Assembly: GCA_031256815.1 (NCBI GenBank)
Contig: JAIRPU010000072.1
Coordinates: 1 to 8,373, forward strand
Reading direction: 5' to 3'
DNA length: 8,373 bases
Source of the DNA: Spirochaetaceae bacterium
Lineage (GTDB): Bacteria; Spirochaetota; Spirochaetia; Treponematales; Breznakiellaceae
The position numbers were made by a program, and so were the translations under genes. Every line of letters starts with the position of its first letter. Position 1 is the first letter of the stretch. Shown here piece after piece: positions 5,377 to 8,373 of the stretch. The notes under the pieces are model-generated. The model did not search any database. It was not told where the DNA came from and worked only from the letters and a program-made list of their open reading frames with translations.

Positions 5377-6586
5377 CGGCTGCCTCTCCGGTTTTTATGG
5401 TAGCGGCATAAATTGAATTTAAAAGCCCTAACAGCGCGGAAAGAGAAAATAGCACCTCTATACCGGTTACTTTCCATATCCACCCGCCGGAAAGCGCAAT
5501 AAAAATTGATATAAGATGATTCAACGAAATACCTGTAGAAAGAGTTGCAGTTAACTCTTCCTGGCTTGAAGAAACCGACTGCGCATATACATTAGACGCC
5601 ATGCTGCCAAGAGATAAAATCGAATCGAGTACATAATTTACGCAAACTACAATAAACGCTGTGTGCAGGCTGAACAGTCTGTGCGAAAATCCATAAAAAA
5701 AACAAACAAATATAAGCAGCAGCGTATCCAAAACCATAACCTTTTTAAATCCAATACGGTCGATGAGCTTGCCTGCAAGCGGCGAAAATAACATTCCCGC
5801 ACCGGCGCAAATCGCAAGCAAAAACGATATTATCGAAGTATCCGCATTATAATGGGCTATTAACACAAGCGGCCCAAACGTAAAAAAAATCTGTTTACGC
5901 GCTCCGTAAAAAATTTCCAGCATATAGTACTTGTTGAACTTTTTGGCAATATAAAACCGGCGGCGGCTGGACTTTAATTCTGTTTCTTTTATTGCAAGCG
6001 AAATAAGAACGGCGGCAACCATTAACGCGGCGGAAATCGCAAATACAGTGCGAAATTGAACTGTATCGGTGCGTGAAAAGCCCAGACGCGCAAAAATAAA
6101 AAAAAGCAAAGTTACAATAAGATAACCCGATATATTCCCTAAATTATTTATTGTGCTTGTTATGCCCAGAGAAGCGCCCCTCCTGGATTCTTCGGCCAAA
6201 TCCATTGAAATCGTACTTCTAACCGGCATAACAATATGCTCTCCAAAACTAAAAATAACCATGCAAATTACAACCAGCGCCTTGATACTTGGCGAAAATA
6301 AAATACAGGTCATTCCGGCAAGCATTATGGCAACGCCTATTTTAAAAATTTTTGATTCGCTAAACCTGTACATCGCCGCAAGCAGCAGCATTACCAGCAG
6401 CCCTGGAATCTCACGAAAGAACTCAACAATTCCACGTTCAAACGGCGTTATTTTTATAACTTCTACAAGATAATTATCCTGTACGCCGCGATAAAGCCCG
6501 TAGGCAATGCCGGAAACAATAAGCGTACTTAAAAAACGCGAAGGACGCGCGCCGGCACGGTATACGCCGTTAAAGAATTTAATCAT
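5363..6586 (-). CDS. MFS-type transporter, substrate unknown
   Basis: The 407-residue protein is hydrophobic throughout, with about twelve predicted membrane helices in two halves separated by a basic cytoplasmic loop near 200-220 (SSRRRFYIAKKFNK). The second half opens with YYMLEIFYGARKQIFFTFGPLVLI, which I remember as typical of a group of uncharacterised major facilitator proteins. GKLIDRIGFKK (272-282) resembles the MFS loop motif between helices. The first-half copy of that motif is degenerate (RFSESKIFKIG). No substrate-specific residues can be named. The gene is 46 bases downstream of the alcohol dehydrogenase on the same strand, so they may form an operon, which would make a related metabolite a possible substrate. 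A weak GGGG precedes the ATG at 6586, as does a TATAAT at 6602-6597. The end overlaps the zinc-ribbon gene tail to tail. Confidence 0.88.
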   Translation of the reverse strand: MIKFFNGVYRAGARPSRFLSTLIVSGIAYGLYRGVQDNYLVEVIKITPFERGIVEFFREIPGLLVMLLLAAMYRFSESKIFKIGVAIMLAGMTCILFSPSIKALVVICMVIFSFGEHIVMPVRSTISMDLAEESRRGASLGITSTINNLGNISGYLIVTLLFFIFARLGFSRTDTVQFRTVFAISAALMVAAVLISLAIKETELKSSRRRFYIAKKFNKYYMLEIFYGARKQIFFTFGPLVLIAHYNADTSIISFLLAICAGAGMLFSPLAGKLIDRIGFKKVMVLDTLLLIFVCFFYGFSHRLFSLHTAFIVVCVNYVLDSILSLGSMASNVYAQSVSSSQEELTATLSTGISLNHLISIFIALSGGWIWKVTGIEVLFSLSALLGLLNSIYAATIKTGEAAVKTN

Positions 6587-6596
6587 TTGTTACCCC

Positions 6597-6602
6597 ATTA
6601 TA
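6597..6602 (-). promoter_or_regulatory. Possible -10 box just upstream of the MFS gene
   Basis: A perfect TATAAT on the minus strand ends 10 nt before the ATG at 6586, so a start point near 6590 would leave a leader of about four bases. There is no good -35 box at 16-18 nt, and the TATAAT may be chance in an AT-rich gap. Read-through from the dehydrogenase is the simpler source of transcript. Confidence 0.3.
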
Positions 6603-6632
6603 AAATTAAACTAAACGCAGACGATAAATTCG

Positions 6633-7817
6633 CTATTTTGCCATAGAGAATATTGTTTCCATATCCGCTATATCAAGCGGACGGTAAGCGCCAGGTTTTC
6701 TTGTTCCAAAAAAACTGCACTTCCACGCAAGTTCTTTTATTTGTTCTTTTGAAAGCGAAACGCCAAGTCCGGAAATATTAACGGGCATATCTATAGAAAC
6801 AAAAAACGCTTCGAATTTTTCTATGCATAACTTTGCGGCTTCCGCTTCGTTTGCGTTTACAGAAAAAAGCTCGCGCGCAAGCGCGGCAAAACGCCATGGG
6901 TTTTCTTTGCTGACAAAACGCGCCCAAGAGCCCCACACGGCGCAAAGTCCCGCGCCATGGGCAACATCGAACATACCGCCAAGTTCATGCTCAAGCTGAT
7001 GACAGGCCCAGTCGCCGCCGCGTCCAGGGCTGCCGCCGCAGTTTGTAAGTCCGTTATGAGAAAGGCTCCCGGCCCACATAAGTTCTGCCGCCGCATCGTA
7101 ATTGGACGGCTCTTTTTTAATCTTGATTATATTTTGCATTACGGTTTTTATAACGCTTACCGATATGGCGTCTGTAAGTTCTGAAGATTTACGTTCGTTG
7201 TCGAACCATCGTTCCAAAGTATGCATAATAATATCCGCCGCGCCGCTTGCCTTCTGAAACCATGGCAGGGTAAATGTTAATTCGGGGTTCATTATAGCAA
7301 ACTTTAAACGGCTGTAGTCGCTGTTGCAGCCGCGTTTTAACGCGCCTTCTTCATTCGTGATTACCGAGGAATCGCTCATTTCGCTGCCTGTAGCCGCTAT
7401 TGTAAGCACACAGGCTGCTGGAATTGAACCTTTAGGCTCGCGTTTTTTGCTGTAAAAGTCCCAAACATCGCCTTTATTAAAGAGTCCAAAACCTATTGCC
7501 TTTGCCGAATCTATTACCGAACCGCCGCCTATGGCAAGGATAAAATCAACCCCTTCTTTTTCGCAAAGCGCTATACCTTCGCGCACTTTAGAAAGACGCG
7601 GATTTGGCACAACTCCTCCAAGTTCAACAAAGCTCAAACCCGCTTCTTTAAGAGAAGCGCAAACTTTGTCCAAAAGCCCGCTTTTTTTCGCGCTTGCCCC
7701 TCCAAAATGCAAAAGAACTCTTTTGCCGCCAAAACCGGCAACAAGCCGGCCGGTTTCCAGCTCCGAGTTCTTTCCAAACACCACTTTGGTTGGTGTATAA
7801 TAATAAAAATTATTCAT
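6633..7817 (-). CDS. Iron-containing alcohol dehydrogenase (YqhD/BdhA-like)
   Basis: The 394-residue protein belongs to the group III, metal-dependent alcohol dehydrogenases, which reduce aldehydes to alcohols with NAD(P)H. It opens MNNFYYYTPTKVVFGK, as YqhD and butanol dehydrogenases do. GGGSVID (97-103) binds the nucleotide pyrophosphate, and ATGSEMS (142-148) is the conserved Thr-Gly-Ser turn. The metal ligands are Asp195 and His199 (in ADIIMHTLE), His273 and His287; the 14-residue spacing of the last two matches YqhD. The segment FGGASAKKSG (38-47) sits where YqhD contacts the NADPH phosphate, but cofactor choice cannot be settled by eye. AGGA lies 8 nt before the ATG at 7817. The gene is first of a likely pair with the MFS transporter. 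A role in fermentation or aldehyde detoxification is an inference. Confidence 0.95.
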   Translation of the reverse strand: MNNFYYYTPTKVVFGKNSELETGRLVAGFGGKRVLLHFGGASAKKSGLLDKVCASLKEAGLSFVELGGVVPNPRLSKVREGIALCEKEGVDFILAIGGGSVIDSAKAIGFGLFNKGDVWDFYSKKREPKGSIPAACVLTIAATGSEMSDSSVITNEEGALKRGCNSDYSRLKFAIMNPELTFTLPWFQKASGAADIIMHTLERWFDNERKSSELTDAISVSVIKTVMQNIIKIKKEPSNYDAAAELMWAGSLSHNGLTNCGGSPGRGGDWACHQLEHELGGMFDVAHGAGLCAVWGSWARFVSKENPWRFAALARELFSVNANEAEAAKLCIEKFEAFFVSIDMPVNISGLGVSLSKEQIKELAWKCSFFGTRKPGAYRPLDIADMETIFSMAK

Positions 7818-7950
7818 TCTACCAATCCTATATCCAAATCGCCTTTAATACAAGCCGACAAAACATAGCGCTTGGGGCTAATCTCAGCGATTCCGAATTA
7901 GAGAAAAGGATGAAGCGGCGCGGTTTAATATATGAATTAAAGGTGTTTAG

Positions 7951-8011
7951 GGCGCATTTTTGCTTGCGCAAAAGCGCCGAGGTTGCGCCCACAGGGTGTA
8001 GATAACCTCGG
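7951..8011. repeat. Two abutting hairpins
   Basis: Hairpin one (7951-7978): GGCGC pairs with GCGCC, then after a 2-nt bulge TTTTGC pairs with GCAAAA around a TTGC loop, 11 bp in all. Hairpin two (7977-8011): CCGAGGTT pairs with AACCTCGG, and inside it GCGCCC pairs with GGGTGT around an ACA loop, 14 bp with a 4-nt bulge. They share two bases, so they can form side by side only with slight fraying. No T-tract follows on either strand, so these do not look like terminators. Confidence 0.6.
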
Positions 8012-8046
8012 TTGCACGCGCCGGCGCAGGATAAGGTGACAGCACA

Positions 8047-8097
8047 CAGCAAAGTGAGGCGGGTTTTATCCCGCCGTCCGCGCCACGCTTTCCGCTG
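8047..8097. repeat. Long interrupted hairpin
   Basis: GGCGGG (8058-8063) pairs with CCCGCC (8070-8075) around a TTTTAT loop. Further out AAAG (8051-8054) can pair with CTTT (8088-8091), and CAGC (8047-8050) with GCTG (8094-8097), leaving internal loops. No T-tract follows the core stem on either strand. Confidence 0.45.
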
Positions 8098-8167
8098 TAA
8101 TTCGCGCTTTCAGTGCTCATTTACGCTTCAATCGCTTGCGAGGGTGTCTGCAGCCACCTTTTGTTCC

Positions 8168-8200
8168 AAATAATTGCCCATGTCTGGACACAAATTATTT
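8168..8200. promoter_or_regulatory. AT-rich inverted repeat upstream of the last gene's promoter
   Basis: AAATAATT (8168-8175) and AATTATTT (8193-8200) are an exact 8-bp inverted repeat with a 17-bp gap. The gap contains a second small inverted repeat, TGTC-TG-GACA (8181-8190), slightly off-centre. The element ends 35 bp before the -35 box at 8236, a place where a dimeric regulator could act. Binding is a guess, and AT-rich repeats arise easily by chance. Confidence 0.3.
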
Positions 8201-8235
8201 CTAATTAGGAATTGCTGCGTTAATCTGATTTGTAA

Positions 8236-8264
8236 TTGACACAATGCCCCTTTCCTTTTATATT
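8236..8264 (+). promoter_or_regulatory. Near-consensus sigma-70 promoter
   Basis: TTGACA (8236-8241), a 17-nt spacer and TATATT (8259-8264) match consensus at eleven of twelve positions. The expected start is about 8271, only four bases before the ATG at 8275, so the mRNA would be almost leaderless. AGAG at 8265-8268 could act as a weak ribosome binding site only if transcription began earlier. Confidence 0.7.
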
Positions 8265-8274
8265 AGAGTTCAGA

Positions 8275-8373
8275 ATGAACAAAAAAGAAATCATAGCGGA
8301 ACTTTTTACTCGCTGCAAAACAAGCGGTAATTTTGTTTTCGATAATGATTTTGTAAAAGAGACCTTACGCAAA
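8275..8373 (+). CDS. N-terminus of an unidentified protein, cut by the window edge
   Basis: An ATG at 8275 opens a frame that runs 33 codons to the window end without a stop: MNKKEIIAELFTRCK, then a segment with NFVFDNDFVKETLRK. It is placed immediately behind a near-consensus promoter, which supports it as a real gene. The pattern of a short helical start followed by FDND-FVKE reminds me of the N-terminus of some type II restriction endonucleases, but that is memory of a loose pattern and 33 residues are too few to decide. No methyltransferase gene is visible within the window. If the transcript starts near 8271, translation would begin with almost no leader. Confidence 0.7.
   Translation, partial: MNKKEIIAELFTRCKTSGNFVFDNDFVKETLRK

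Larger units (their letters stand above)
7818..8274. other. 457-base non-coding stretch, hairpin-rich, possible dispersed repeat
   Basis: No convincing gene lies here. The left part (7818-7940) holds only the dehydrogenase leader. The middle (7951-8097) is GC-rich and packed with inverted repeats: two abutting hairpins (7951-8011), a 10-bp palindrome GCGCCGGCGC (8018-8027) and a longer hairpin (8047-8097). The right part (8168-8274) is AT-rich and holds an inverted repeat and the promoter of the last gene. The structured middle looks like a REP- or MITE-like intergenic element, but copies elsewhere cannot be seen from one window. A 74-codon open frame on the minus strand (7828-8052) shows no protein-like features and is taken to be spurious. 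Confidence 0.5.

Noticed and set aside
7977..8011. An integron attC site suggested by GTT...AAC in the hairpin
   Set aside because: The core bases are in the wrong order: attC has AAC on the left and GTT on the right. The spacing and extrahelical bases also do not fit.
7828..8052. A 74-codon minus-strand open frame between the dehydrogenase and the last gene
   Set aside because: It overlaps the hairpins and the dehydrogenase leader, has a Cys- and Arg-rich composition typical of read-through of structured DNA, and shows no domain, signal peptide or ribosome binding site.
7939..8161. Terminal inverted repeats of an insertion sequence
   Set aside because: The bracketing repeat is only 7 bp, there is no target duplication beside it, and no transposase frame lies inside. 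It is kept only as a possible boundary of a small element.

Overview
The window looks like an ordinary stretch of bacterial chromosome, most likely from a spirochaete of the Treponema group. That placement is an inference: it rests on the lipoprotein with a short LAAC lipobox, the small exported TPR protein, the mixed AT/GC base composition, and the family of MFS transporter present. No rRNA, tRNA, phage, insertion sequence or CRISPR array was seen.

Layout, left to right. A lipoprotein gene runs off the left edge on the minus strand (1-613). Divergent from it is a six-helix membrane protein that resembles COG4648 (694-1371). A convergent minus-strand gene for a secreted TPR protein follows (1399-2010). 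Next is a minus-strand block read in the order accA (3729-4652), a family 4 uracil-DNA glycosylase (2866-3729, sharing one base with accA), a 244-base gap, then ribH (2148-2609). The gap contains a plausible small RNA gene of about 144 nt with its own promoter and intrinsic terminator. Divergent from accA is a two-gene zinc-ribbon pair on the plus strand (4786-5073 and 5080-5376). It converges with, and overlaps by 14 bp, a minus-strand MFS transporter (5363-6586), which lies 46 bases downstream of an iron-type alcohol dehydrogenase (6633-7817). A 457-base hairpin-rich non-coding stretch (7818-8274) leads to a plus-strand gene that starts at 8275 and leaves the window after 33 codons.

How the genes fit together. 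AccA supplies the alpha subunit of the acetyl-CoA carboxylase carboxyltransferase (fatty-acid precursor malonyl-CoA), RibH makes the last intermediate before riboflavin, and the glycosylase removes uracil from DNA. Their co-orientation suggests a housekeeping cluster rather than one pathway. The dehydrogenase and transporter may be co-transcribed, but their substrates cannot be read from the sequence.

Most interesting point. The terminator loop of the candidate small RNA carries 12 nt identical to the anti-Shine-Dalgarno 3' end of 16S rRNA. The RNA also shows a 12-bp long-range helix and a TTGACA promoter. It could be a small RNA that mimics the 16S tail, or an attenuator in front of ribH. 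Secondary points are three genes whose predicted -10 boxes lie so close to the ATG that the mRNAs would be leaderless or nearly so, a repeat-built linker in the glycosylase, and a structured intergenic block that may be a dispersed repeat.
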